Positions 24,498 to 32,617 of a stretch of DNA of 32,617 bases are shown here, piece by piece. Positions within the stretch are counted from its first letter, which is position 1. Every line of letters starts with the position of its first letter. A model generated the notes under the pieces. The model worked only from the letters and a program-made list of their open reading frames with translations, made no database searches and had not been told where the DNA came from. The stretch is from an uncultured Opitutaceae bacterium (GTDB lineage: Bacteria > Verrucomicrobiota > Verrucomicrobiia > Opitutales > Opitutaceae), in NCBI GenBank assembly GCA_903862595.1, contig CAIOYO010000195.1, positions 1 to 32,617 of the forward strand, read 5' to 3'. The translations under genes and the position numbers were made by a program.

Positions 24498-26909
24498 ATG
24501 ATCCTCCGTCACCTCCCCCTTTTCGTCGCCGTCCTGCTCCTCGGATCAGCCGTCACCACGCACGCGCTGGATCGGTCCGGCGAGTCCATCTCGCTCCAGA
24601 ACACGGCCTACGAGAAGGACGGTCGATGGCACTGCCCGCTTTGCCATGAGGAGGTGGGAAAGAGCGACCGCAGCACGCTCGATCTCCGGCTCCAGCTTTC
24701 CGAATGGCACGACGTGACGATCGATCCGGAGTACTTCGAACACCGCATCCGTCACATCTCCGACGCTGAGTTGGTGGCCTCGCTCCGCATCCCAGAAATC
24801 CAGGCGGCCCTCGACGGCGCGGTGGCGGCCGGCGACGAGGGGAAAGTGGCGCGCCTACTTCACGACTACTTCGTGCGGCGCCCGGACAATGGTCGTCTCT
24901 CCCTGTACGATGCCGCAACGAAGCAGCCCTTCATCACCCGCGATCAGTTCCGGCGCGAGGTACAAGCGGATCCGGCCCGCGCCGCAGCCATCGCCGCAGC
25001 GTCCGACGAAGTCTACACGCCGGAACGCGGATTCCGCCTGTTTGGTCACACGTGGGGTGAGCGCATTGATTTTACGCACACGTATCCGACGATGAGCAAG
25101 TGGGGGGTCCACTACCTCGGCGTTCTCGACGCCCTCACGCAGGCGCAGGTCGTCCAGCCGACGCCCGTGCGCAGCAAGGCATTTGAGAGTCTCTTCAACC
25201 AATGGTACGAGCAGATCGATGACGTGAAGCCGGAGAAAGTCATTCACGTCACGGTCAGCTACGACTTCATCTGGTACGAACTCGGCCTTTCGAACCGCAC
25301 CGAGCGACTGATCAACGCCCAGCGCGTCTTCGGCCCCGACCTCTCACCTGAAACCACCAAGCGTTTTCTGAAGAATCTCCTGGGATCCGCCCGCTGGATG
25401 GACCAGTGCCTCATGCGGACCCCCTTTCATCCGTACAACTGGCAAACTCATACCGCGCACACGCTGTCGTACGTCGCGCTCGCCTACCCCGAGTTCGCGG
25501 AGTCCGGGACCTGGCTGGAACATGGGCGCGGTCGCATGGTCGAGCATATCCGCAAGGACATCTTGGACGATGGCGGTTACGTCGAACGCACGACCAGTTA
25601 TGCGGCGTACATGTTCGGCGTGTTCCACCGCTACATGGTGATGTTCGAGCATTTTCGCGGCGACCGCAGCCTGCTCGATGAGTATCTGCCGCGGTTGGAG
25701 AAGTTCATTGAGTTCTTCGTCCTGACCACCACTCCGATCGGGACCAACGCGCCCTTCAACGACGCCGGCCGCGGGCGAGACCTGCTGCCCCTCTTCGCGG
25801 AGATGGCCGGCTTCTTCCAGCGCGGCGACTTCATCGGCGGCTTCGCCAGCGCCTATTCGGCAGCGGAGCTCGGGAAGCTACCGGTCAAGCCCGTCACGCC
25901 TTCCACTCTTTCCGCCGATTTTCCTCACTCGCGCTTTGCCGTGATGCGCGAGTCGTGGAATCCGCAGGCCGGGTGGATGATGATCAACTACGGCGACCAC
26001 CAAAACCACAGCCATTTCGATCAGCTCTCCTTTGAGCTCTACGCGAACGGGCAGGCCCTGGCAGTCGACGCCGGACTGGGCGCGCTCGGCTACTTGGAGC
26101 CCGCGCAGCTCACGTGGTACAAGCACCCCACCGCCCACAACATGATCACGATCAACGGGGCGGTGCCCGTGAAACGGAATCTGCCGGGGTACGAGAAGGT
26201 CTGGGCCCTCCTCCCCAGCCTCGAAGTGTTTGCCGCCACGCACGACGGCTACGTCCGCCACCAGGGTACCCGCCTCCGCCGCCACGTTCTCTGGGCCAAG
26301 GGACGCTACTGGCTGGTCGTCGACGCGGCAGAGACGTCCGCGGCTGACCGCGAAATGGAATTCAACCTGCACACGCCGCTAGCGATGCGCCCGACGCAGG
26401 ATGGCTTCATCTCCAACGGCAACACCGGCTTCGTGATCCGCCAGAACGAGGAGGACCGTCCTTGGACCCGCCGCGAGCGCCAGCGCGGTCTTGCCCAGCT
26501 CTCCGGCCTCCCGGCTGAACCGAACCACCGCGGGATCGACTGGCTAATCTTCCGACGTCCCCTCACCGGCAAGCCGGCGTCCGATCGGATGGCGACGCTG
26601 ATTGCCCCCTACGGCCCCGAGACGGAGCCGGCGGCGATGAGCTGTTTCGTCGAACGCGTGGAACTCCCGGATCCCGCGGCCGTGGGCTACCGCGTCCGAC
26701 TGGGAGAACGCGAAGACTTGATCTTGCTGTCCGACGGGAAACCGCGGGACTTCGGCAAGGGCATCGCGGGCGATTTTCGCTATGCACTCCTGAGCTTCAG
26801 ATCCGGTCATCTGATTTCCGCGAGCTTCGTGGAGACGACGACGTTCCGCCTCCAAGACGGCACGACGCAGACGTTTCCCGAGCGGCGGAATCACGAGATC
26901 TCGCGGTGA
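24498..26909 (+). CDS. Exported heparinase II/III-like polysaccharide lyase
   Basis: This 803-aa protein has a Sec signal peptide (residues 1-23, ending THA). A short segment with a C46-x-x-C49 pair (RWHCPLCHEE) follows. Next come an alpha-toroid domain (about 100-430) and a heparinase II/III-type beta-sandwich domain (about 460-760). Lyase-type segments include YNWQTHTAHTLSYVALA, YVERTTSYAAYMFG (candidate catalytic tyrosine) and GDHQNHSHFDQLSFELYANG with H501, H504, H506 and D508. Such lyases cleave uronate-containing polysaccharides by beta-elimination; the polymer cannot be named. The frame is open upstream to 24297, but the ATG at 24498 opens the signal peptide. It lies 70 bases after the ceramidase-like gene and is probably cotranscribed with it and the aminotransferase. 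Confidence 0.9.
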   Translation: MILRHLPLFVAVLLLGSAVTTHALDRSGESISLQNTAYEKDGRWHCPLCHEEVGKSDRSTLDLRLQLSEWHDVTIDPEYFEHRIRHISDAELVASLRIPEIQAALDGAVAAGDEGKVARLLHDYFVRRPDNGRLSLYDAATKQPFITRDQFRREVQADPARAAAIAAASDEVYTPERGFRLFGHTWGERIDFTHTYPTMSKWGVHYLGVLDALTQAQVVQPTPVRSKAFESLFNQWYEQIDDVKPEKVIHVTVSYDFIWYELGLSNRTERLINAQRVFGPDLSPETTKRFLKNLLGSARWMDQCLMRTPFHPYNWQTHTAHTLSYVALAYPEFAESGTWLEHGRGRMVEHIRKDILDDGGYVERTTSYAAYMFGVFHRYMVMFEHFRGDRSLLDEYLPRLEKFIEFFVLTTTPIGTNAPFNDAGRGRDLLPLFAEMAGFFQRGDFIGGFASAYSAAELGKLPVKPVTPSTLSADFPHSRFAVMRESWNPQAGWMMINYGDHQNHSHFDQLSFELYANGQALAVDAGLGALGYLEPAQLTWYKHPTAHNMITINGAVPVKRNLPGYEKVWALLPSLEVFAATHDGYVRHQGTRLRRHVLWAKGRYWLVVDAAETSAADREMEFNLHTPLAMRPTQDGFISNGNTGFVIRQNEEDRPWTRRERQRGLAQLSGLPAEPNHRGIDWLIFRRPLTGKPASDRMATLIAPYGPETEPAAMSCFVERVELPDPAAVGYRVRLGEREDLILLSDGKPRDFGKGIAGDFRYALLSFRSGHLISASFVETTTFRLQDGTTQTFPERRNHEISR

Positions 26910-27027
26910 ACAGCGCGATTCGCCGCCGCGGCGACTCGCGCCCTGGACGCCGCTGAGTCGGCTTCCGTTTTGCCTCTGGCTGCCGGAATCCGGTGACGCC
27001 TGAACCCGCACGCCGTGCGAGCAAGGC

Positions 27028-28233
27028 TCAGTGACGGCGCCGGAACGACTGGTCCTGCGAGATGGTCGCGGCTAGGTACGCTTGCGTCTCGTCCGCTGGG
27101 TTGCGCCCGGGCAGGAAGGCAGTCAGGTCGATCGAAGGCGCGCCATTCGCCACGTACTCGGCGAGGAAGCGACCTGATGCGGGACTGTAGCTGAAGCCGC
27201 CCGAGTGGAAGCAGAGTCCAACAAAGAGGCCGGAACAGCCGGGCACCGGTCCGAGGATCGGCTCGCCGTCCAGAGAGAACGACAGCAAGCCGACATGCGC
27301 GCTCTCCCAACGAATCGTCGCGAGGGGCGGAAAGAAGTCCCGGAAGCGTTCGATGGCTCGGTCGCGCAATCCCTCCTGATCCGAGAGTTCGTCGAGTCGG
27401 AAGCCCAGGTCGCTCACCCGGAACTCCGGGCGGGCTGGCGTCTCCACGCCGAGCAGGATGCGCCCGCCGTGGGCTGGACGAAGGTAGCCACCGAAAGGAT
27501 CCGCGTTCACGGGCGGCAGCGGCAGCGGCGCCGCCAGCGGCTCGGAGACGTAGCGCTGATGAACGAATGTCTTGGCTGGCAGCGTGATTCCAGCCGAGGC
27601 CAGGAACGGAAGCGTCCACGCATAGGTCGCAGCCACCACGGCATCCGCCGCCACCACGCCGGAGGCAGTGCGCACGCCGACGATCCGATCGCCGCGCAAC
27701 TCCAGCCCGGAAACGGTCTCACGCTCGCGGAGCTCCACTCCCAGCTCGAGCAATCGCTGCCGCAGTCCGGCCAGATACTCCGTCGGCTCACTGTATCCGC
27801 CTAACGGATCATGCAGGCCGAGAAAACCCTTCGGCACGCGCAAGGCCGGCCAACGTCGCTGGATCTCCTCCGGACCGAGCACCTGATAGGGCGCGAGGAG
27901 GCGATCATAGAGCGGAAGGAGTCGCTCCCGCGCCGGCCACAGTCGCTCATCGAAGAGATTCAGGCAGCCATGCTCGTTGTGAAAGACGTAGCCCGGCAGG
28001 TCTCGAGAAAGCTCCCGAAACAGACGTGTCGCAACCTGACGCGCGCGAATGCCCGTCTCCGACCACAGCAGCCCGGTAGTGATACCTGCGGCCCGACGGC
28101 TCGATCCGGCGCCGATCCCGTCCTTGTCGAACACGATCACCCGACCGTAGCCCATCCGGGCCAACTGATACGCGGTGCTCAATCCGGTCACGCCGGCACC
28201 CACAATCACGGCGGTTCGCTGCGCAGTGCTCAT
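27028..28233 (-). CDS. FAD-dependent DAO-family oxidoreductase
   Basis: This 401-aa cytoplasmic flavoprotein belongs to the D-amino-acid-oxidase (DAO) superfamily, which oxidises amine or amino-acid substrates and some hydroxy acids. The N-terminal FAD-binding motif is VIVGAGVTGLS (G12, G14, G17), with D36 at the end of the second strand. GSSRRAAGI follows as the FAD-contacting segment. The C-terminal SHVGLLSFSLDGEPILGPVPG-like region and FHSGGFSYSPASGRFLAEYV match the family. The ATG at 28233 is preferred over a GTG two codons upstream. It is convergent with the heparinase-like gene (118 bases apart) and 134 bases downstream of exbD on the same strand. Its substrate is unknown. A role linked to the amino compounds of the neighbouring aminotransferase is an inference from position only. 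Confidence 0.9.
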   Translation of the reverse strand: MSTAQRTAVIVGAGVTGLSTAYQLARMGYGRVIVFDKDGIGAGSSRRAAGITTGLLWSETGIRARQVATRLFRELSRDLPGYVFHNEHGCLNLFDERLWPARERLLPLYDRLLAPYQVLGPEEIQRRWPALRVPKGFLGLHDPLGGYSEPTEYLAGLRQRLLELGVELRERETVSGLELRGDRIVGVRTASGVVAADAVVAATYAWTLPFLASAGITLPAKTFVHQRYVSEPLAAPLPLPPVNADPFGGYLRPAHGGRILLGVETPARPEFRVSDLGFRLDELSDQEGLRDRAIERFRDFFPPLATIRWESAHVGLLSFSLDGEPILGPVPGCSGLFVGLCFHSGGFSYSPASGRFLAEYVANGAPSIDLTAFLPGRNPADETQAYLAATISQDQSFRRRH

Positions 28234-28367
28234 GACCACCCGTTTGAAGGCAACATCGCCTCAGGTAAAGCGGATCCGATCGCTGACGCCCCCGGTGCAG
28301 CCGACACCCTCTGCGGCTCAGGCTCGCCGGAGGCCGCTCCACGGAGCCGATCAACCGAGCTAACCCG

Positions 28368-28769
28368 TTACTGCCGCACCTGCATGACAACCTTGCTCAG
28401 GCCAAGCTTGCGGCACGTATCCCACACCTCGGTGACTTTCTTGAATTGAGTCACCTCATCGGCACGCACCAGGACCGGCGTGTCCTTGTTGGCCTTCTTC
28501 ACCTCCTCCAGCAACGGGAGGAGTTGCTCGGACGTCACGGGCCGACCGTTGAAGGAGAGTGACCCATCCTTGTCGACACCGATGGTGATCTTGCCGGAAA
28601 ACTCGTTCTTACCCGCCGTCTCCACCTTCGGCACGCTGATGTTGAGGGTCGATGCCGAGCGGAACTGCATCGTCACGAACGAGAAGAAGATCAGCATCAC
28701 CAACACGTCGATCAACGGGAGGAGATTCATCTCCGCCCGCTTACGGCGCCGCTGGTAGAGTCCGCTCAT
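28368..28769 (-). CDS. exbD: ExbD/TolR-family energy-coupling protein
   Basis: This 133-aa inner-membrane protein has a single transmembrane helix (about residues 15-35) after a basic N-terminus (QRRRKRAEMN). The conserved ion-pathway aspartate is D21 in NLLPLIDVLVML. The remainder is the periplasmic domain, ending with the typical VKKANKDTPVLVRADE and KVVMQVRQ. Together with ExbB it uses the proton gradient to drive TonB and so the TonB-dependent receptors. It lies 50 bases after the ExbB gene. TolR is the alternative, but there is no tolA, tolB or pal nearby, and two receptors are in the window. No tonB gene is seen here. Confidence 0.9.
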   Translation of the reverse strand: MSGLYQRRRKRAEMNLLPLIDVLVMLIFFSFVTMQFRSASTLNISVPKVETAGKNEFSGKITIGVDKDGSLSFNGRPVTSEQLLPLLEEVKKANKDTPVLVRADEVTQFKKVTEVWDTCRKLGLSKVVMQVRQ

Positions 28770-28819
28770 GACAAAGAAAGAAGGTCGAGGGAGGGTAATC
28801 CGCTGGCTTTACGCAGCGG

Positions 28820-29407
28820 TCAGCCGTTGGTCGCGGCCGGTGCCGTGCGGGCGATGATGCGCTCGAGCAAGACATCGAGCTGCGCCGCAAACGACTCCAC
28901 GCGGCGCTGGAGGTAGCCACCGCCGACCAGAGCAGGAATCGCGATGGTCAGACCGAGCAGGGTCGCCGACAGCGCCAGCGCCACACCCGACGTGAACTGC
29001 ACCGGATCAGGCAGACCGGTCTCGCCGGAGATCGCCGAGAACACTCGGAGCAGCGACCACACCGTGCCCGTCAATCCGATCAGCGGCGCCGCCGCATAGA
29101 TGATATCGAGGTACGGAAGTCCACGCTCCATGCGATTGAGCTCGAGTCGCGCAAAGGCTTTCACTGCCCCGGCATCACCGGGATGCCGCTCGGCGAACGC
29201 GATGATGCGCGCCAGCACCGAGTGCTGGCCACCGGTGATCGGCTTTCCGTCCACCACGGCGTCCACGAGGTCCTGCGGCATGACCGCCGCCTTGCGCAGG
29301 GCGTAGGAACGCTCGCCGAGGATGAACACCATCACCACCGAGCAGAGCCCGAGCGGATAGATGAGGAAGTCGGCTCCCTTGAAGATATCGATGAGGGCGA
29401 GGAACAT
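28820..29407 (-). CDS. exbB: MotA/TolQ/ExbB proton-channel family protein
   Basis: This 195-aa inner-membrane protein has three predicted transmembrane segments: about 14-30 (FLIYPLGLCSVVMVFIL), 102-122 (IIYAAAPLIGLTGTVWSLL) and 140-165 (SGVALALSATLLGLTIAIPAL). The last two carry the family's APLIGLTGTV and ALSATLLGL signatures that line the proton channel. ExbB forms a pentamer around ExbD. It is the first gene of a two-gene exbBD unit, separated from leuD by a terminator (29470-29506). TolQ is the alternative reading. No Shine-Dalgarno precedes the ATG. Confidence 0.92.
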   Translation of the reverse strand: MFLALIDIFKGADFLIYPLGLCSVVMVFILGERSYALRKAAVMPQDLVDAVVDGKPITGGQHSVLARIIAFAERHPGDAGAVKAFARLELNRMERGLPYLDIIYAAAPLIGLTGTVWSLLRVFSAISGETGLPDPVQFTSGVALALSATLLGLTIAIPALVGGGYLQRRVESFAAQLDVLLERIIARTAPAATNG

Positions 29408-29469
29408 ACCGGTGATGCTGTGGAGACGTCCGGGCGGGGAAAAGGTTCAGAAAATCTCACCAAATGGCG

Positions 29470-29506
29470 AAAATCGCCCCCGGCATGCGGGGTTCACCCG
29501 GGGCGA
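29470..29506 (-). terminator. Rho-independent terminator after leuD
   Basis: On the minus strand TCGCCCCGG pairs with CCGGGGGCGA (29474-29506) with one bulged base, and TTTT follows immediately (29473-29470). It lies 20 bases beyond the leuD stop and separates leuCD from exbBD. Confidence 0.7.
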
Positions 29507-29525
29507 CGCGGCACGATCGAGCCGC

Positions 29526-30128
29526 TTAGGCGGCGAGGTACGGGAGTTTCGCGGCGGTGGCTTGGATGGCCGAACGACCGTCCAGCAGCTCTCCAATGGC
29601 ATCCCAGCGACCGTTGACCAGCGCATCGCGGTCGCTTTCGCGGAGGGTGGCCTTGACCACCTGCCCGCCGAACCGGATCTCCCGGGCATCGAGGTCGAGA
29701 GTGACCTCCAGCTGCGGGTTCGCGTTCACCGCCTCGGCGATCCGCGCAATGTCCTCGCGCTTCGCCACCATGCAGGGAATGCCGAGCGTGGTGCAGTTGC
29801 CGAAGAAGATCTCCGCGAAGCCCTCTGCGACCACGGCCCGGAAGCCGTACTTTTGGATCGCTTGGGGAGCATGCTCGCGGGAGGAGCCGCAGCCGAAGTT
29901 CAGCCCGGACAGGAGGATCGTGGCCCCCTTGAAGCGCGCCTCATTCAAGGGATGCGCCTTATCGGAGCCATCGGCGTTCTTGCGGACGTCGTAGAAGAGA
30001 AATTCCCCGAGGCCATCGAAGGTCACGCACTTCATGAAGCGCGCGGGGATGATGCGGTCAGTGTCGATGTCATTGCCGGGCACGTAAACGGCACGACCGG
30101 AAACGGAGGTGATCTTGGCGAGAGCCAT
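29526..30128 (-). CDS. leuD: 3-isopropylmalate dehydratase small subunit
   Basis: This 200-aa subunit pairs with LeuC to isomerise 2-isopropylmalate to 3-isopropylmalate in leucine biosynthesis. Diagnostic segments are VPGNDIDTDRIIPARFMK, ILLSGLNFGCGSSREHAPQAI and FAEIFFGNCTTLGIP. The length matches the family (about 200 aa). It lies 72 bases after leuC on the same strand and ends before a terminator. The purine-rich stretch near the start is on the opposite strand, so it does not provide a Shine-Dalgarno for this gene. Confidence 0.97.
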   Translation of the reverse strand: MALAKITSVSGRAVYVPGNDIDTDRIIPARFMKCVTFDGLGEFLFYDVRKNADGSDKAHPLNEARFKGATILLSGLNFGCGSSREHAPQAIQKYGFRAVVAEGFAEIFFGNCTTLGIPCMVAKREDIARIAEAVNANPQLEVTLDLDAREIRFGGQVVKATLRESDRDALVNGRWDAIGELLDGRSAIQATAAKLPYLAA

Positions 30129-30200
30129 GGCGAGAAAGAGAGTCGAGGAAGGAGGAAAAACGAGGCAGCAGGGGAACGGCGCGCGGAGAGGTGCGTTCGC

Positions 30201-31616
30201 TTAGCGGTCGGCGACGGCGAAGACCTCGCGGGCGTCCGCCACTGTGCCGGTGACCGCTGCCGCCGCGACCATGAGCGGGCTCATGAGGATCGTGCGGCCG
30301 GTCGGAGAGCCCTGGCGGCCCTTGAAGTTGCGATTCGACGAGCTCGCACAGAGCTGATCGCCCACCAGCTTGTCTGGGTTCATCGCCAAACACATCGAGC
30401 AACCCGCCTCACGCCACTCGAAGCCAGCGTCGCGGAACACGCGGTCGATGCCGAGCTCGGCGCAGAGGACGCCGACGCCCTGCGACCCGGGGACGGCGAT
30501 CGCCTTCACGCCCGGAGCGACCTTGCGCCCCTTGAGGAAACGCGCGACCTCTTGGAAATCACTCAGGCGCCCGTTGGTGCAGGAGCCCATGAACGCGACG
30601 TCGATCCGGGTGCCCTTGATCGGCGCTCCCGGCTGCAGCTTCATGTAGGCCAGCGCCTCCTCCACGGAGGTCCGCTCGTCGCCCGAAACCGTCTGGGGAT
30701 CCGGGACGCGCTCGTTGATGGAAATGCCTTGGCCGGGATTGATGCCCCACGTGACCGTTGGCGCGATGTCCGCGGCGTCGATCGTGACCACGTCGTCGTA
30801 GGAGCATCCCGGATCGCTCGCGAAGCTGCGCCAGTGCGCCACCGCGGCGTCCCATTGGGCGCCCTTCGGCGAATACGGCCGGCCCTTCAGGTAGGCGTAG
30901 GTGGTCTCGTCCGGATTGACGTAGCCGGCGCGCGCGCCGCCCTCGATGGACATGTTGCACACCGTCATGCGCTCTTCCATCGTGAAGCGGTCGAAGACCT
31001 CGCCACCATACTCGTAGGCGTAGCCCGTGCCGCCATTCACCCCAAGGATGCGGATGATGTGGAGGATGACGTCCTTCGCGTAGACGCCGGGGCGGAGGCG
31101 ACCGTTGACATTGATGCGGCGGACCTTGAGCCGGCCAAGGGCCATCGTCTGGGTCGCAAGCACGTCACGGATCTGCGTCGTGCCGATGCCGAAGGCGATC
31201 GCCCCGAACGCGCCGTGGGTCGACGTATGGGAGTCGCCGCAAGCGATCGTCGTGCCGGGCTGGGTGATGCCCTGCTCCGGTCCGACGATGTGCACGATGC
31301 CTTGCTTGCCGGTCGAGCGGTCGAAGAAGGTGATGCCGAACTCCGCACAGTTCCGGCGCAGTTCCTTGATCATCGCGTCCGCCAGCGGATCAGCGAACGG
31401 CTCGGCGAACTGGTCGGTCGGGACGATGTGGTCGACCGTGGCAAAGGTCCGGTGCGGCATCGCAACCTTGAGCGAAAGGTCGCGGAGCATTCCGAAGGCC
31501 TGCGGGCTAGTGACCTCGTGGATGAGGTGCGTCCCGATCAGGAGCTGGGTCTGGCCGTTGGCCAGCGTCCGGACCGCATGGGCGTCCCAGACTTTCTGGA
31601 AAAGCGATTTCGGCAT
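30201..31616 (-). CDS. leuC: 3-isopropylmalate dehydratase large subunit
   Basis: This 471-aa subunit belongs to the aconitase family and carries the catalytic [4Fe-4S] cluster. The cluster cysteines are C346 (GSCTNGR), C406 and C409 ([11 protein letters not shown]), at the positions expected from E. coli LeuC. The N-terminus is [14 protein letters not shown] and the segment [14 protein letters not shown] is intact. The ATG at 31616 gives the standard N-terminus; the frame is open upstream to 31937 but overlaps the divergent LysR gene. leuA and leuB are not in the window, so the leucine genes are dispersed. The 96-base region to the divergent LysR gene probably carries both promoters. Confidence 0.98.
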   Translation of the reverse strand: MPKSLFQKVWDAHAVRTLANGQTQLLIGTHLIHEVTSPQAFGMLRDLSLKVAMPHRTFATVDHIVPTDQFAEPFADPLADAMIKELRRNCAEFGITFFDRSTGKQGIVHIVGPEQGITQPGTTIACGDSHTSTHGAFGAIAFGIGTTQIRDVLATQTMALGRLKVRRINVNGRLRPGVYAKDVILHIIRILGVNGGTGYAYEYGGEVFDRFTMEERMTVCNMSIEGGARAGYVNPDETTYAYLKGRPYSPKGAQWDAAVAHWRSFASDPGCSYDDVVTIDAADIAPTVTWGINPGQGISINERVPDPQTVSGDERTSVEEALAYMKLQPGAPIKGTRIDVAFMGSCTNGRLSDFQEVARFLKGRKVAPGVKAIAVPGSQGVGVLCAELGIDRVFRDAGFEWREAGCSMCLAMNPDKLVGDQLCASSSNRNFKGRQGSPTGRTILMSPLMVAAAAVTGTVADAREVFAVADR

Positions 31617-31662
31617 GATGGAAGGGTAGATAATGCCCGGAGCAGGCTTCGGGGCGAAGGAA

Positions 31663-31691
31663 ATTGTAGCAGAAGGTTGTGGTAACAGGAA
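31663..31691 (-). promoter_or_regulatory. Weak promoter candidate for leuCD
   Basis: On the minus strand TACAAT (31668-31663) is a good -10 match, with a poor -35 (TTCCTG, 31691-31686) at 17 bp. A poor -35 box is typical of activator-dependent promoters, which fits a divergent LysR gene. No clear T-N11-A palindrome was found. Confidence 0.3.
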
Positions 31692-31712
31692 ATACTTGTT
31701 TGGCTTTCTGTG

Positions 31713-32617
31713 ATGCCTGTGGAGTATCAATTTCCCTTCACCCTCCGGCATCTCGCCTACTTCCGCGAGGTGGCGCGCCAGCTGCACTTTCGAAGGGCCG
31801 CCGAGACGCTCGCGGTGGCCCAGCCCGCCCTCAGCCGGGCGATCGCTCAGCTGGAACAGGCCCTCGGTGTCCGGCTGTTTGCCCGGACGCGGCGCGAGGT
31901 GAACCTGACCCCGGCCGGCGCGGCACTGCTGCGACAACTCGAACCGGTGCTCCGCTCTCTTGCGTCACTCTCCGATGAGGCCCGCGCCGCCGCTGCGGGA
32001 GAACGGGGACTCGTGCGCATCGCCTTCACGGGTCTCGCGATGGCGACGGTCCTGCCCGCCATCCTCCGGGAGTTCCATCGGCGCCACCCCGGGATCCGGC
32101 TCGAACTCAACGAATCGCCCACCTCCGCCCAGCTCGCCGACCTCGCCGCCGGTGATCTGGGCTGTGGCTTTTTCCATCCCGACGCCATGACGCCGGGTGT
32201 CGCCACTCACCTCCTCCTGCGGGAGCGAAACGGTGTCCTCCTGCCCGCCGAACATGCCCTCGCCCGGCGCCGCGAGCTACGGCTGCGGGACCTCGCTGCG
32301 ACGCCGTTTGTTCTCTTCCCGCGAGTCCATAATCCCGGATTCTACGATCGCACCCTCGCGGCATTCGCTCAGGCGGGCGTGACGCCGAGGATCGCCGAGG
32401 AGGTCTGGCCGCGCGCCAACGCCGTGGGCCTCGTGCGCGCCGGTCTCGGGGCCACGTTCATGTGCCCATCCGAAGCTCGCACGTTGCCCGGAGAAGTGAC
32501 GTTCCGTCCCCTCGCCGGCCCGGCCCCAGAGAGTCGACTCGTGGTGGGCTGGAAGCAAACCGAGTCACTCGATCCCGCACTCGCGGCGTTCGTCGCGCTC
32601 GCGACGGAGACACCGCG
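31713..32617 (+). CDS. LysR-family transcriptional regulator (C-terminus beyond window)
   Basis: The first 301 residues are present and the frame is open to the window edge. The N-terminal winged helix-turn-helix (about 9-68) reads [46 protein letters not shown] and [13 protein letters not shown]. The effector domain begins near residue 95 ([16 protein letters not shown]) and follows the periplasmic-binding-protein-like fold of the family. LysR regulators commonly control the divergently transcribed neighbour, here leuCD, using a pathway intermediate as ligand. That this one senses 2-isopropylmalate is an inference from position only. About 300 residues is the usual family length, so little is missing. 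Confidence 0.95.
   Translation, partial: MPVEYQFPFTLRHLAYFREVARQLHFRRAAETLAVAQPALSRAIAQLEQALGVRLFARTRREVNLTPAGAALLRQLEPVLRSLASLSDEARAAAAGERGLVRIAFTGLAMATVLPAILREFHRRHPGIRLELNESPTSAQLADLAAGDLGCGFFHPDAMTPGVATHLLLRERNGVLLPAEHALARRRELRLRDLAATPFVLFPRVHNPGFYDRTLAAFAQAGVTPRIAEEVWPRANAVGLVRAGLGATFMCPSEARTLPGEVTFRPLAGPAPESRLVVGWKQTESLDPALAAFVALATETP

Noticed and set aside
26932-26971. Possible bidirectional terminator between the convergent lyase and DAO genes
   Set aside because: Only six contiguous pairs (CGACTC/GAGTCG) with a long loop and a broken T run; too weak to list.
29361-31685. A 774-codon open frame antisense to leuC and leuD
   Set aside because: It lies opposite two well-conserved enzymes, is rich in R, D, A and V, and matches no family. 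GC-rich codon use leaves the antisense frame open.
31617-31937. N-terminal extension of leuC
   Set aside because: It would overlap the divergent LysR gene and has no LeuC similarity; the standard N-terminus begins at 31616.
1-32617. CRISPR arrays, insertion sequences, phage genes, integrase or attachment sites
   Set aside because: I found no spaced direct repeats, transposase motifs or duplicated target sites. The single tRNA shows no partial copy downstream that would mark an integration site.

Overview
The window is GC-rich chromosomal DNA that looks like a member of the Verrucomicrobiota, most likely the Opitutaceae. The main clue is a pair of TonB-dependent receptors whose mature N-termini carry an LSPF(T/V)V element, which I associate with that family. 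Supporting clues are the combination of exported sulfatase, heparinase-like and Gfo/Idh/MocA proteins, and the near absence of Shine-Dalgarno sequences. The taxonomic call is inference from gene content, not from a marker tree.

Layout. 3-2734 (+): the C-terminal end of an error-prone DNA polymerase (dnaE2), glutaminyl-tRNA synthetase (glnS) and tRNA-Asp(GUC), with candidate terminators after glnS and after the tRNA. 3183-15921 (-): a carbohydrate-uptake and glycan-processing region. A 752-aa TonB-dependent receptor is followed by a sulfatase, a secreted beta-propeller glycosidase-like protein, a Sec-exported Gfo/Idh/MocA oxidoreductase and a Tat-exported one. After a 0.78-kb gap comes a second, 1154-aa receptor with a strong terminator. 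16475-21616 (+): a circularly permuted ATP-grasp protein, an alpha-E protein with a polyglutamine tract, a transglutaminase-like protein, and an exported protein built from three RidA-like domains. 21741-26909 (+): a DegT-family aminotransferase, a neutral-ceramidase-like protein and an exported heparinase II/III-like lyase. 27028-31616 (-): an FAD-dependent DAO-family oxidoreductase, ExbD, ExbB, LeuD and LeuC. 31713-end (+): a LysR regulator, divergent from leuCD and cut by the window edge.

How the parts may work together. The minus-strand cluster reads as import and desulfation of a sulfated glycan, with two exported oxidoreductases that may modify sugars by redox chemistry. ExbB/ExbD would energise the receptors. 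The ATP-grasp/alpha-E/transglutaminase trio is a known but biochemically uncharacterised gene set, predicted from comparative genomics to make or modify peptides. Here it has two local novelties: ten glutamines in the tail of the alpha-E protein beside a transglutaminase-fold gene, and a triple RidA-like protein whose domains appear to lack the usual catalytic arginine. The aminotransferase/ceramidase-like/heparinase-like run is tightly packed and suggests one catabolic route for an amino- or uronate-containing polymer, substrate unknown.

I see no CRISPR array, insertion sequence, phage gene or rRNA. Most long ORFs antisense to these genes are GC-driven shadows.
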